Below, in pieces: positions 15,662 to 23,607 of a stretch of DNA of 64,000 bases; the first letter of the stretch is position 1; every line of letters begins with the position of its first letter. The stretch lies in the NCBI RefSeq assembly GCF_004322755.1, contig NZ_CP036401.1:4030001-4094000 (forward strand), written 5' to 3'. The stretch is from Pseudoduganella albidiflava. Its GTDB lineage: Bacteria; Pseudomonadota; Gammaproteobacteria; Burkholderiales; Burkholderiaceae_D. The notes under the pieces were generated by a model that saw nothing but the letters and a program-made list of their open reading frames with translations, was not told the origin of the DNA and searched no databases. The translations under genes were made by a program, and so were the position numbers.

Positions 15662-16788
15662 GCCGCCTCCATGTGCAGCGCGGCATACAGGCGCGGTTGC
15701 GGCAGGCCCAGTTCCAGCTCGCTGGCCAGCGTGACCAGCGGTAGCAGCCGGCGGCGCTTCTTCTCGGCGTGGTTCTGGGCGATGTCGGCCAGGCGGTGCG
15801 CCAGGAAAGGATTGATGAAGCGCTCGCGCACGTCCGCCAGGTAGGCGCGCGCCTCGGCACCTTCGCCCAGGCCGTCGAACACGGGCAGGATCTCGCCTTC
15901 CCACAGCGCTTCCAGCTCGCCCCGCAGCATTGGATCGCCCATCGCCTGCGCCACCGTTTCATCGGCCGCGCGGTCTTCCGCCAGCCACCGCTCGGCCATG
16001 AAGGTGTGCGCCGCATTGAGCAGGTACAGCTTGCGCCGTTCATAGGTTGCCAGCCGGTCCGTGACGATGACGCGCGGATGGCGGCACGGCAGCACCATGC
16101 CCGGCTGCGCCTCGATCGCCCACAGCGCGTACGGTTCGGCCACCGCGCCGGCCGGTTCGAGCGCCTCGGAGACGATGCGGTCCACCAGCGAATCGACCCA
16201 GATGCAGCGGCTGCACAGCCATCCGGTGAACGCTTCGTCCAGCCACCACGCGCGGGCCAGCCTGGCCACCACTTCGCGCAGCACGCTGCCGTTGTGGGCC
16301 ACCAGCTCGCACGGGTACAGCGTGATGGGCGCGCCGCCGTGGCGCCAGCGCCAGTGCAGCAGCACCAGCAGCTTGGCGGGGAAGCTGCGCGGCGGCGTGC
16401 CGCTTTCGATCAGGTGCGGACCATCCCCGGCCGACAGCTCGTAGCCGCGGTCGCCGGTGTTCGACACGATCACCTGCACCGTGCTCTCCACCAGCGTGCG
16501 GATGGCGGCCCAGTCGGTGGCGGCATCGAAGCCCGCCGCGATGGCGGTGACGCGGCGCTCATCGTCGACCACCTGCCCCGCAGCGCGGCCGCGGATGCGC
16601 ACGGGATAGCCGCCCGGTGCCGCCAGCGCGGCGATGCGGCGCAGGCTCTGCGCATTGCCGGTGGTCTGCACCACCGCGATGCGGCCCAGTGCCTCGCCCC
16701 GTTCCAGCGCTTCGTCGACGAACAGGTCGACATGCGCCTGCAGGAAGCGGCTGGTACCGAATTGCAGGATCGGGGTGCTCATGGGCAT
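15658..16788 (-). CDS. Mannitol dehydrogenase-family oxidoreductase (mannonate/tagaturonate type)
   Basis: 376 residues from ATG 16788, which has GGAGA seven bases upstream; ATG 16782 is possible. The N-terminal ILQFGTSRFLQAHVDLFVDEAL matches the nucleotide-binding start of the mannitol dehydrogenase family (UxaB, UxuB), and the C-terminal domain includes RKLYLLNAAHTFMAE with the conserved Lys-x(3)-Asn-x(2)-His active-site pattern. The family reduces tagaturonate or fructuronate with NADH. At 376 residues it is shorter than E. coli UxaB/UxuB (about 480). It forms an operon with the lactonase. Named uronate substrates are inference. Confidence 0.82.
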   Translation of the reverse strand: MPMSTPILQFGTSRFLQAHVDLFVDEALERGEALGRIAVVQTTGNAQSLRRIAALAAPGGYPVRIRGRAAGQVVDDERRVTAIAAGFDAATDWAAIRTLVESTVQVIVSNTGDRGYELSAGDGPHLIESGTPPRSFPAKLLVLLHWRWRHGGAPITLYPCELVAHNGSVLREVVARLARAWWLDEAFTGWLCSRCIWVDSLVDRIVSEALEPAGAVAEPYALWAIEAQPGMVLPCRHPRVIVTDRLATYERRKLYLLNAAHTFMAERWLAEDRAADETVAQAMGDPMLRGELEALWEGEILPVFDGLGEGAEARAYLADVRERFINPFLAHRLADIAQNHAEKKRRRLLPLVTLASELELGLPQPRLYAALHMEAA

Positions 16789-16845
16789 TGGCGCGTCTCC
16801 GCTCGGGTGGTGAATGTCGCGTGGTTCTTCGATGGTCCTGGATCG

Positions 16846-16861
16846 ATTGTACTGTATCAAT
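16846..16861. promoter_or_regulatory. Possible GntR-type operator
   Basis: ATTGTACTGTATCAAT, an ATTG-N8-CAAT palindrome about 58 bases upstream of the oxidoreductase start. UxuR/ExuR-type GntR regulators bind similar ATTGGTATACCAAT sites. Regulator and role are inference. Confidence 0.35.
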
Positions 16862-16969
16862 TTAAGACATTCCAGATTTTGGACATGCCTTCGTGGCCAC
16901 GCTGAAGGCATCGCGCGTTTCACCGCCGACGCCGCGGGTGCGCCTATCGTTGGACTGAGCCGTCCACGT

Positions 16970-17440
16970 TCACGCCGGCAGCTCGCGCATGCCGAGGCGG
17001 TGATACAAGCCCCGTGCGTCCACATTGCCGCTGTCGACCTTCAGGTCGACATGCTGATGGCCGCGCCGCGCGAACCAGGCGAACGCATGCCGCATCAATG
17101 CCGCGCCGAGGCCGCGGCGCCGCCATGCGGGCGCCACCACGATGTCCTTCACGAACGGCACGTTCCAGCAGATCGCGGCCCCGGCAACGCCGCCATGCGC
17201 ATCGATGGCGATGAAGAACGTATCGGCGTCGAACTCGGCGTCGCGGCTCAAACCCGTCCACCACTCGTCGAAGCTTTCGCCGCGGTCCGGGTGGGCGGCG
17301 GCCAGCAGCGCATGGGCGGGCCGCGCATGCAGCGCGGGAACGAACGGCACGGCGCACACGCCATCCGGGAATTCCGGCGGTGCCGCGCCATCCGCAGCGG
17401 CGAGGACCTTGCGCATGCGGATCGAGGCAGTTGGGGCCAT
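16970..17440 (-). CDS. GNAT-family N-acetyltransferase
   Basis: 156 residues. The acetyl-CoA binding motif A is clear: VKDIVVAPAWRRRGLGAALM (about 98-117) with RRxGxG/A, followed by a beta-bulge (HVDLKVDSGN) and the typical end GLYHRLGM. The preceding 90 residues form the substrate side. GNAT enzymes move an acetyl group to an amine or small molecule; the target here is unknown. It is divergent from the DUF5916 gene and separated from the sugar-acid pair by 181 bases, so probably a single-gene unit. Confidence 0.88.
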   Translation of the reverse strand: MAPTASIRMRKVLAAADGAAPPEFPDGVCAVPFVPALHARPAHALLAAAHPDRGESFDEWWTGLSRDAEFDADTFFIAIDAHGGVAGAAICWNVPFVKDIVVAPAWRRRGLGAALMRHAFAWFARRGHQHVDLKVDSGNVDARGLYHRLGMRELPA

Positions 17441-17523
17441 GGCGTCTTCCTGGATGGATCGAGAAGCGTCGAGTATAGGACGGAGGCGCGTGCCACGAAC
17501 GTCCCGCCGGCACCTGGCGACAA

Positions 17524-17552
17524 TTTACCCATGGAATGATGAAAAAGATAAT
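17524..17552 (+). promoter_or_regulatory. Sigma70-like promoter of DUF5916 gene
   Basis: -35 TTTACC at 17524-17529, spacer exactly 17, -10 GATAAT at 17547-17552. The predicted start of transcription is near 17559, about 45 bases before the start codon. Confidence 0.5.
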
Positions 17553-17602
17553 GCTAGACTGCCGCGCCGCGTCAGCCCGACGGTACGCACTTATTCCAGT
17601 TC

Positions 17603-19909
17603 ATGAATTTCATCCAGAAAGCCACATCGTTCGCCTGTTTCCTCGCCCTGCCGCTCGCCGTCCATGCCGAGGATGGCGCGGTGCTGGCATCGCTGCCCGC
17701 CCTGCTGCTCGACCGCCACCAGCTCGTCACCGTGGATGGCGACCTGCAGGAGACCGTGTGGCAGGACGCACCTGAATTCGGCACCTTCCACCAGTTCCTG
17801 CCGGAGAATGGCAAGCCGCTGCCGCCGGGGCTGCGCACCACCGTGCGCCTGCTGATCGATGGCGATGCGCTGATCTTCGGCATCCGCGCATGGGACGGCA
17901 CGCCGGCCGGCATGCGCAGCTCGCTGGCGCGGCGCGACAAGGTGGCGCAGGACCAGGACTTCATCGGCATCTGGCTCGATCCTACCGGCCATGGCCGCGC
18001 CGCCCAGTTCGTGCGCGTCAATATCGACGGAGTGCTCAGCGACGGCATGTACCGCGCCGACGAGGACGAGGATGACCTGGGTCCCGACTTCCCCATCGAT
18101 GCGGCGGTGCGCCGCCTGCCGGACGGCTACAGCATGGAGATCCGCTGGCCCATGTCGAACCTGCGCTTCCCGTACGAAGACGGCAAGACGTGGCGCCTGA
18201 TGGTCGAGCGCAGCGTGCCGCACGCGGGCGGGCTGCGGCTCACCAGCACGCCGCTGAAGACCGGCTCGCTCAGCTACATCGACGCGCTGCAGGAAATCGG
18301 CGGCATGGCCGGCACCGTGCAGGCCGTGCGCGACCGGTCGTTCCTTGAACTGAAGCCGGAACTGACCGTGCGTGCCAACCGCGACCGCGACGACACCGGC
18401 CGCCGGCATGCGAACAAGGCCAGCGCGGGGCTGGAAATCAACGCGCGGCCCCGCGCCGACTGGGTGTTCAATGCCACGCTCAATCCCGATTTCTCCCAGG
18501 TGGAGATCGACGAGCCGATGCCCACCGGCGCCAGCCGCATCGCGCTGTCGCTGCCGGAAAAGCGCGGCTTCTTCCTGGAGAGCGCCGACGTGCTGGGCCT
18601 GCCCCTGTCGGCGTTCTACTCGCGCACGATCGCCAGCCCGCAATGGGGCTTGCGCGCCACGTGGCGCAATGCGCAAGCGGATGCGACGGCGATGAGCCTG
18701 CGCGACGAGGAAGGCGGCGTGGTGATGCGCGGGCGCGTGTATGAAACGGCCGAGTATACGCAGACGCGGCGCACGCTGGCCAGCATGGCGCGGGCGCGCT
18801 GGCATCGCGACGGCATGCTGCTGGGCGCTTTCGTGTCGCAGCGCGGCTATGGCGATGGCGGCAGCAACGAGGTGGCCGGCTTCGATGGCCAGTGGCGCGG
18901 CAACGGCCACCAGGCGTCGTGGCTGCTGATGCATTCGCAAAACAGCGCCGGCTTTGTCGAGGAGCCGCACGCCCGCACCGCCAGGGTGCCGGTGCGGCAC
19001 GGCAGCTACGCGCAGGGCCGGCTGGTGCAGATCAACGACAACTGGTGGAACGAGGCAAAGGTCGAAGCCATCGGGCCCGGCTTCGTCAACGACAACGGTT
19101 TCGTGCCGCAGGCCGGCGTCGTCAAGACCGACATCAATCTGAATCGCCGCCTCGGCGAGCACGAGGTGCCGTTCGGCGCCGCGCCGCTGAAACTGTACGA
19201 GTTCGAGGCGCATCTCGGCCTGCACGAGATCCGCACGCTGTCCGATGCCACGCTGGAGCAGCCGGCCAACGAGATCGTCGAACGCAAAATCCAGCCGGGC
19301 ATCTGGTTCCGCACCGGCCGCCAGACGGACCTGTGGGCCAACCTGGGCTTCGACCGGCAGCGCGCACGCCGCGGCGGCCAGCTGCACGATACGCGCGCCC
19401 TGCACTTCGGCTTCGCGTCGTCGCCGCTGCCGTGGATGCCGGTGCTGAAGGCCGAGGTCACGCTGGGCCGGCAGCTCGACGTGGACGCCGACCGGGTGGG
19501 GCATGGCGGCAACGTCGTCGTCGATGCGGGCTTCCGCTTTCCATTCCCGCTGGCCCCGGCCGGGCGCGCCTGGGCGATCGAATCGGATGTGCGCCTCAAC
19601 CGGGCATGGATCGACGGCACGCAGGGCCGCCCCGCCTTCGCCGACAACGGCTGGCGCTGGCTCGGCATGCTGCACTTCACCGCCAGCGATTCGCTGCGCC
19701 TGCTGGCGCAGAACACCTCGTCGTCGCGGCGCGATGATGGCGTGTCCGGCCTGGCGCCGTCGGCCGATCGGGGCTCGCACCGCTCGCTGCTGTACCGGCA
19801 CCTGTGGCGGCATGGCCGTTCGCTGTCGGTCGGCTACTCTCGGGACCGCGCCAGCGAGGGGAATGCCGTCAATGGCTCGCTGACCGTCAAGATGCAGTGG
19901 GAAGTGTGA
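17603..19909 (+). CDS. DUF5916 protein: CBM9-like domain plus outer-membrane barrel
   Basis: 768 residues with a cleaved signal peptide (about 1-22, ending AVHA). Residues about 38-215 look like a family 9 carbohydrate-binding-like beta-sandwich (LVTVDGDLQETVWQDA, then FGIRAWD, IGIWLDP and YSMEIRWPMSNLRF). The remainder is the DUF5916 region, beginning near LELKPELTVRANRD, with alternating polar/aromatic strands and a final Val (KMQWEV) as in outer-membrane barrels. The family is widespread in polysaccharide-degrading bacteria, function unproven. The stop codon lies inside a 7-base tandem repeat. Confidence 0.85.
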   Translation: MNFIQKATSFACFLALPLAVHAEDGAVLASLPALLLDRHQLVTVDGDLQETVWQDAPEFGTFHQFLPENGKPLPPGLRTTVRLLIDGDALIFGIRAWDGTPAGMRSSLARRDKVAQDQDFIGIWLDPTGHGRAAQFVRVNIDGVLSDGMYRADEDEDDLGPDFPIDAAVRRLPDGYSMEIRWPMSNLRFPYEDGKTWRLMVERSVPHAGGLRLTSTPLKTGSLSYIDALQEIGGMAGTVQAVRDRSFLELKPELTVRANRDRDDTGRRHANKASAGLEINARPRADWVFNATLNPDFSQVEIDEPMPTGASRIALSLPEKRGFFLESADVLGLPLSAFYSRTIASPQWGLRATWRNAQADATAMSLRDEEGGVVMRGRVYETAEYTQTRRTLASMARARWHRDGMLLGAFVSQRGYGDGGSNEVAGFDGQWRGNGHQASWLLMHSQNSAGFVEEPHARTARVPVRHGSYAQGRLVQINDNWWNEAKVEAIGPGFVNDNGFVPQAGVVKTDINLNRRLGEHEVPFGAAPLKLYEFEAHLGLHEIRTLSDATLEQPANEIVERKIQPGIWFRTGRQTDLWANLGFDRQRARRGGQLHDTRALHFGFASSPLPWMPVLKAEVTLGRQLDVDADRVGHGGNVVVDAGFRFPFPLAPAGRAWAIESDVRLNRAWIDGTQGRPAFADNGWRWLGMLHFTASDSLRLLAQNTSSSRRDDGVSGLAPSADRGSHRSLLYRHLWRHGRSLSVGYSRDRASEGNAVNGSLTVKMQWEV

Positions 19910-19938
19910 GGTGTGAGGTGTGAGGTGTGAAGCGTGAA
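19904..19938. repeat. Five-copy 7-base tandem repeat
   Basis: GTGTGAG three times (19904-19924), then GTGTGAA and GCGTGAA (to 19938). The first copy contains the stop codon of the DUF5916 gene (19907-19909), so the array straddles a gene end. Confidence 0.9.
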
Positions 19939-20204
19939 GCACGGGCCGGATGTAGACAGACGATATGGTTTGCCGCACGTTCCCCTATGAGGCGGGCCGC
20001 TTTGCCCGATTATTTGCGCAGCTGATGTTTGCTACAGTTGCTCGGAGTACCGGTCTCGATCGGCAGCTTGCAACATGAGGTTTGCGACAGCCTGGTGGAC
20101 ACGTGCGCTAAGCGAAAGTCTGCTTCCACCCCATTGCAGACGTTCAATCACAGCGTCCTTATCGTTAGCCTTTTCTTCCGCAGGGCCTGCTTCTGGCAGG
20201 CTAG
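19939..20204. other. Gene-free stretch with repeat copy A
   Basis: No gene recognised. At 20115-20145 it holds a copy of a dispersed element with the core CCCCATTGCAGACGTTC, nearly identical (16 of 17) to the core of copy B at 21192-21208. Confidence 0.5.
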
Positions 20205-20445
20205 CGGTCGAGATTGATCGGCAACCTTGATCACCACTTTGCCGAATGGTCCACGCGCCAGATGCTCGTAGGCTTGCTCGGCTTCGTCGAATGCATAGAC
20301 CTTGTCGATGACATGCTTGATGCCGTGCTTGTCGAGGAACGGGTCATTCGGTCGAACGAAGTGCGCGGTGCTACGGCGATGCCCCGAATGGTCGTCTGGC
20401 GGAAGATCACGGGCACCAGCCGCCTGCCGCGCAACCGGCACGCGG
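20205..20445 (-). pseudogene. Remnant of a zinc/quinone-type alcohol dehydrogenase (C-terminal end, frameshifted)
   Basis: About 80 codons match the C-terminus of MDR-family alcohol dehydrogenases/quinone reductases. One frame reads RQTTIRGIAVAPRTSFDRM; after a frameshift near 20341-20350 another frame continues FLDKHGIKHVIDKVYAFDEA and EQAYEHLARGPFGKVVIKV, which is the family end. The first 250 or so codons, including Zn and NADP sites, are missing, and I see no natural stop directly after GKVVIKV. It is therefore a decayed fragment left by deletion or rearrangement, lying beside repeat copy A. Confidence 0.8.
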
Positions 20446-20475
20446 CGTTCCTCACGGATCATTGATCACGTCGTT

Positions 20476-20489
20476 TGATAGCGCTATCA
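20476..20489. promoter_or_regulatory. Perfect 14-base palindrome before SnoaL gene
   Basis: TGATAGC-GCTATCA, a perfect palindrome 45 bases before the start codon of the SnoaL protein. An AGCGCT centre is typical of LacI-family operators. Role is inference. Confidence 0.45.
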
Positions 20490-20534
20490 TGCGGATGGCG
20501 CCCGCCATTTCATCCACAGCTGAAGGATCGACCC

Positions 20535-21077
20535 ATGACTATTTTCCGCTTCCGTCCGCATTGCTTTTCCCTGCTCGCCGCCATAGCCGTTTGCTCCCTG
20601 GCAGTGCCCGCCGCCCACGCCGCCACGGACGCCGACTTGCCGACGCCCCGCGTGATCAACGGCGAGACCCCGGCCACCGCCGCTAACATCCTGGCCGCCC
20701 GCCGCTATGCCGCGTTCTGGAACACCGGCAAGCCAGAATTCGCCGAGGCCGCGCTGGCCCCGAATTTCACAGACCGCACGCTGCCGGCGGGCCGTCCGCA
20801 AGGCCCGCAAGGTCCGATCAAGGCGTCGCAGGCGTTTCGCGCCGCCGTGCCGGACCTGCGCGCCGACTTGGAGGAAGTCGTCGCCGCCGGCAACCGTGTC
20901 GTCGTGCGCCTGCATTTCACGGGCACGTTCACGGGCAAAATGGGCAAGGTGCAAGGCAAAGGCCAGAAGATCGATTTCCAGGCCATGGACCTTTACCAGG
21001 TCGTCGACGGCAAGATCACTGACAACTGGCACCTGGAAGACATCAACATGTTCAAGCAGCTCGGCATGGTGAAGTAA
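20535..21077 (+). CDS. Secreted SnoaL-like / ester cyclase family protein
   Basis: 180 residues from ATG 20535, with a signal peptide ending around AAHA (about 30). The mature part is a single SnoaL-like (NTF2-fold) domain: AARRYAAFWNTGKPEFAEAAL, then SQAFRAAVPDLRADLEEVVA, VVVRLHFTGTFTG and a C-terminal DLYQVVDGKITDNWHLED, which is characteristic. Exported SnoaL-like proteins are common and mostly uncharacterised. It stands alone between an alcohol-dehydrogenase remnant and a DUF4279 gene in an accessory patch. Longer upstream starts are out of place relative to the signal peptide. Confidence 0.85.
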   Translation: MTIFRFRPHCFSLLAAIAVCSLAVPAAHAATDADLPTPRVINGETPATAANILAARRYAAFWNTGKPEFAEAALAPNFTDRTLPAGRPQGPQGPIKASQAFRAAVPDLRADLEEVVAAGNRVVVRLHFTGTFTGKMGKVQGKGQKIDFQAMDLYQVVDGKITDNWHLEDINMFKQLGMVK

Positions 21078-21176
21078 GACGCAAGGCGCCGCCGGCGGCG
21101 AATACGGCGTGGTAGTTCGTCGGGGTATGCCCGATCGGAAAGGGGCCTGCGGCGCTATCAATAAAGTTAGTCGAGG

Positions 21177-21208
21177 CAACGACTGCTAACGCCCCATTGC
21201 GGACGTTC
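21177..21208. repeat. Dispersed element, copy B
   Basis: Contains CTGCT, a short variable stretch and CCCCATTGCGGACGTTC. Copy A (20115-20145) shares this core with one mismatch. A weaker related copy C lies at 21698-21730 (ACGGCTGCTTCTGGCCGAAA and onward). Confidence 0.5.
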
Positions 21209-21217
21209 CCAGCTACA

Positions 21218-21664
21218 TCAAGTTGATTCCGGACTCTCATCCCTTTTCCAAGGGTAGTAATCAAGGCAAAGACCCAGACTCAGGTGTGAGAGCCTTCCCA
21301 TGAGCGAGGGCTGAATATCGACAACAATATTTTCATCACTGAATAGTCCGACAAAGAATTCTGCCTTTCCCCCTTCCGCGCGAACCCGACTGAAGAACTG
21401 AGCTTTCTTTGAAAAGTGCTCGGTTTGAAACTCTAGTGCTTCCTCTACCTCGATGGGTTCAGAAAGCATGGTTACCGGTGTGAGTTCGGTTGACCAGTAG
21501 GAAGTCTTGTGGTTGCCACCTAGCGGCACTCCCTTCCTTGAGTATCGAGGAGTTCCTGCCGACCAACTGTATTTGGGCGAGCGCCCAGCGTGCTTAGTAA
21601 GCTCTTCGTGTGCCATATGCGGATGCCAAATCCTTAACGAAATAACGTACTGATACGGAGCCAT
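21218..21664 (-). CDS. DUF4279 domain protein
   Basis: 148 residues from ATG 21664, with an AAGAGAAG stretch just upstream. The protein fits DUF4279 over its whole length: YQYVISLRIWHPHMAHEELTK at the start, then SWSAGTPRYSRKGVPLGGNH, SYWSTEL, and a C-terminal FSDENIVVDIQPSLMGRLSHL with LGLCLDYYPW. The frame is open further upstream (to 22039) but that part overlaps repeat copy C and shows no family similarity. Function unknown; DUF4279 proteins are often encoded singly or near toxin-immunity clusters. Accessory gene. Confidence 0.8.
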   Translation of the reverse strand: MAPYQYVISLRIWHPHMAHEELTKHAGRSPKYSWSAGTPRYSRKGVPLGGNHKTSYWSTELTPVTMLSEPIEVEEALEFQTEHFSKKAQFFSRVRAEGGKAEFFVGLFSDENIVVDIQPSLMGRLSHLSLGLCLDYYPWKRDESPEST

Positions 21665-22050
21665 CTTCTCTTTCTTGATTCTCACAAACTGTCTCACAAA
21701 CGGCTGCTTCTGGCCGAAAGCGGCCGGTCGGTACGACCAATGTACTCTCTCGTTGCTACCAGGACAAGTTGCTGGGCAGTCGTCGCCGACAGGAACGTGG
21801 CAGCGCTGGCACGGCAGCAACGAATCGACAACATCTGCCCTCTCCCACGCCAGGTGCCACAGGCCGTTCCAGACCCAGCCAGCATTGAAGTGATTTAACG
21901 CCGCTTTCCTGAACGCCGGACTTGATTCATCTGTGGCGAACGCTATCAGCAGAGCACACCGGATGCCGGGGCGCCGCCGCCATGTCATCCGGCCGTCATA
22001 TTCGTCGCCTACGCTGGCATGGTTGCTCCCCACCGACAAGGCAGCCCAGC
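21665..22050. other. Gene-free stretch with repeat copy C
   Basis: 386 bases between divergent genes with no supported gene. It holds repeat copy C (21698-21730). The minus-strand frame continuous with the DUF4279 gene is open here, but the composition is unlike a protein. Confidence 0.5.
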
Positions 22051-22299
22051 ATGGACCGGATCGGACTCGAACTCGCCGCCGCGGGCGGCATGGCGTGGAT
22101 CGCGCTCGGCATGGTATCGGCCGCGGCGGCCTGGCTGCTGCGCGACGGGCTGCGGCTGGTCGCCCACCTGCGCGCCGCGGACAGCCTGATCGCGGCCGGC
22201 ATGCCCGAGCGCGAGGCGCTGCGCGCGGCCGGCTGCCTGTTCTGGCAGCTGCCGTGGTACCGGCGCATCTTCCGTCGCTACCCCGCCCTGCGCATCTGA
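22051..22299 (+). CDS. Small hypothetical membrane protein
   Basis: 82 residues from ATG 22051. One strong hydrophobic helix at about 7-30 (LAAAGGMAWIALGMVSAAAAWL) is followed by a basic, Arg- and Ala-rich helix and an aromatic end (FWQLPWYRRIFRRYPALRI). No family recognised. No strong ribosome site is visible, so this could be a non-coding frame, although the hydrophobic helix and the clean basic tail look protein-like. Confidence 0.45.
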   Translation: MDRIGLELAAAGGMAWIALGMVSAAAAWLLRDGLRLVAHLRAADSLIAAGMPEREALRAAGCLFWQLPWYRRIFRRYPALRI

Positions 22300-22450
22300 C
22301 GCCGCCAGAGTGGCCCCGCCAAACTGCGGGCTGGCGTGGCGCATGTCATCAGGCGGTCAAGATCGCGGGTTACCTTTGGCAATCCGGTTGCCGGCATGAC
22401 GAGGCGGAGCACCGCCCGTTGCCGCGCAGCGCAATCCCGAAGGAATCCCG

Positions 22451-22951
22451 ATGGAAGAAAAGGTTTATAACGTTCTGTTCCTCTGCACCGGCAATGCGGT
22501 GCGCAGCATCATGGCCGAAGCGCTCGTCGCGACGATGGGCAACGGCCGCTTCCGCGGCTTTTCCGCGGGCAGCCACCCGGCCGGCAGCGTCGATCCGCTG
22601 GCACTCGAGCAGATCCGGCCGACCGGCTATCCGCTCGACCAGCTGCGCAGCAAGAGCTGGGACGAATTCGCCGAGCCGGGCGCGCCTGAGATGGATTTCA
22701 TCTTCACCGTCTGCGACGATGCCGCCGGCGAGGCTTGCCCGTACTGGCCGGGCCATCCGATCACGGCGCACTGGGATGTCGAGGATCCCGCGGCGGCAAC
22801 GGGTACCGAAGAGCACAGGCGTGCCGCTTACCACCAGGCGTTCCACCAGATCCGCGCGCGCATGGGCATCTTCGTGAGCCTGCCGCTGCACATGCTGGAA
22901 AAGAACGCTATCCACCAGCACGTGACCGACATCGGCCGCGCGGCGGCCTGA
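22451..22951 (+). CDS. arsC: Arsenate reductase ArsC, thioredoxin-coupled LMW-phosphatase type
   Basis: 166 residues with the low-molecular-weight phosphatase loop LCTGNAVRS (Cys12 to Arg18, CX5R) near the start and the FSAGSHPAG motif. Two further cysteines, C88 (FTVCDD) and C96 (EACPYWPG), match the redox triad of thioredoxin-coupled arsenate reductases. The family reduces arsenate to arsenite. The P-loop NAVRS differs from the common NSARS. No arsR, arsB/acr3 or other arsenic gene is adjacent, so it is a solitary copy. Closely related phosphatases are the alternative. Confidence 0.85.
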   Translation: MEEKVYNVLFLCTGNAVRSIMAEALVATMGNGRFRGFSAGSHPAGSVDPLALEQIRPTGYPLDQLRSKSWDEFAEPGAPEMDFIFTVCDDAAGEACPYWPGHPITAHWDVEDPAAATGTEEHRRAAYHQAFHQIRARMGIFVSLPLHMLEKNAIHQHVTDIGRAAA

Positions 22952-23030
22952 ACGGACCGGCCTGGTTCGGGTTTGCGTCGAAGGATTGATATGCCAGTAA
23001 GGGGCCGCACAAAGCACGTTGCGGTTGAGT

Positions 23031-23093
23031 GCAATTCGGCTCAGCGCAATTCGGCTCACGCAGGCCCAGCTCAGCTCAGCTTAGTTCAGCTTA
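23031..23093. repeat. Short tandem repeats at gene end
   Basis: Two copies of GCAATTCGGCTCA (23031-23043 and 23046-23058), then five degenerate copies of a 5-base unit AGCTC/AGCTT/AGTTC (23068-23093) that run across the stop codon of the small minus-strand gene. Confidence 0.7.
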
Positions 23094-23373
23094 AATTGAC
23101 CGCCAGCACAAAGGCGACCTTGCCCACGTCGGCGCCCTTCTTTTCCACCGAGACCGAGCGCAGCACCGGCATCACCAGCGAGGTGCCGGGCTCGTAGACT
23201 TCGCCGTGGTTCAACAGGTAGCGCAGGTCCGGCTCCGCCACCTGGAAGGGTTCCAGGGAATATGGCACGTCGGCCTGCACACAGCCCGCCGCCACCAGTT
23301 TTTGCATGACACGCCGGCACGCCTCGTCCACCGGCGCGTCGGCTACTACCACTTCCAATACCATTGTTCTCAT
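23086..23373 (-). CDS. Small conserved-looking hypothetical protein
   Basis: 95 residues from ATG 23373, chosen because GAGGAGG lies six bases upstream. No signal peptide or membrane helix. Alternating hydrophobic strands (MVLEVVVADA, SLVMPVLRSVSVE, VAFVLAVNLS) around a helix (VDEACRRVMQKLVAAG) suggest a small alpha/beta fold. No family recognised. It lies downstream of CorA on the same strand, but 234 bases away and with its own promoter candidate. Confidence 0.65.
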   Translation of the reverse strand: MRTMVLEVVVADAPVDEACRRVMQKLVAAGCVQADVPYSLEPFQVAEPDLRYLLNHGEVYEPGTSLVMPVLRSVSVEKKGADVGKVAFVLAVNLS

Positions 23374-23522
23374 CTTCGACCTCCTCAGCGAGCGACCCGG
23401 CGCGGCCACACGAGGTGTGGAGAGTCGCGCCTGCGGGGATCTTCCGAACGGCTACCTGCTCCGATGACCGGTGCTGCTAGCGTTATCAGTGCTGCGTCTG
23501 GAGCATTGCTTGGAGGGTTCGA

Positions 23523-23551
23523 AGTATGACGGATTTATGACAAATAGTAAA
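23523..23551 (-). promoter_or_regulatory. Sigma70-like promoter of the small hypothetical gene
   Basis: Minus strand: -35 TTTACT (23551-23546), 17-base spacer, -10 CATACT (23528-23523), in an AT-rich stretch unusual for this window. Expected start of transcription near 23515, about 140 bases before the gene. Confidence 0.4.
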
Positions 23552-23607
23552 TATTTCCTTACATCATAAAGGGTTTTTTCTGGATAAATGGGTACGCTAC
23601 CGTCCGA

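Noticed and set aside
21665..22039. Longer form of the DUF4279 protein (273 codons)
   Set aside because: The added 125 residues overlap repeat copy C and match no family; ATG 21664 begins exactly at the domain.
22451..22951. Arsenic resistance operon
   Set aside because: Only an ArsC-like gene is present; no arsR, arsB, acr3 or arsH nearby.
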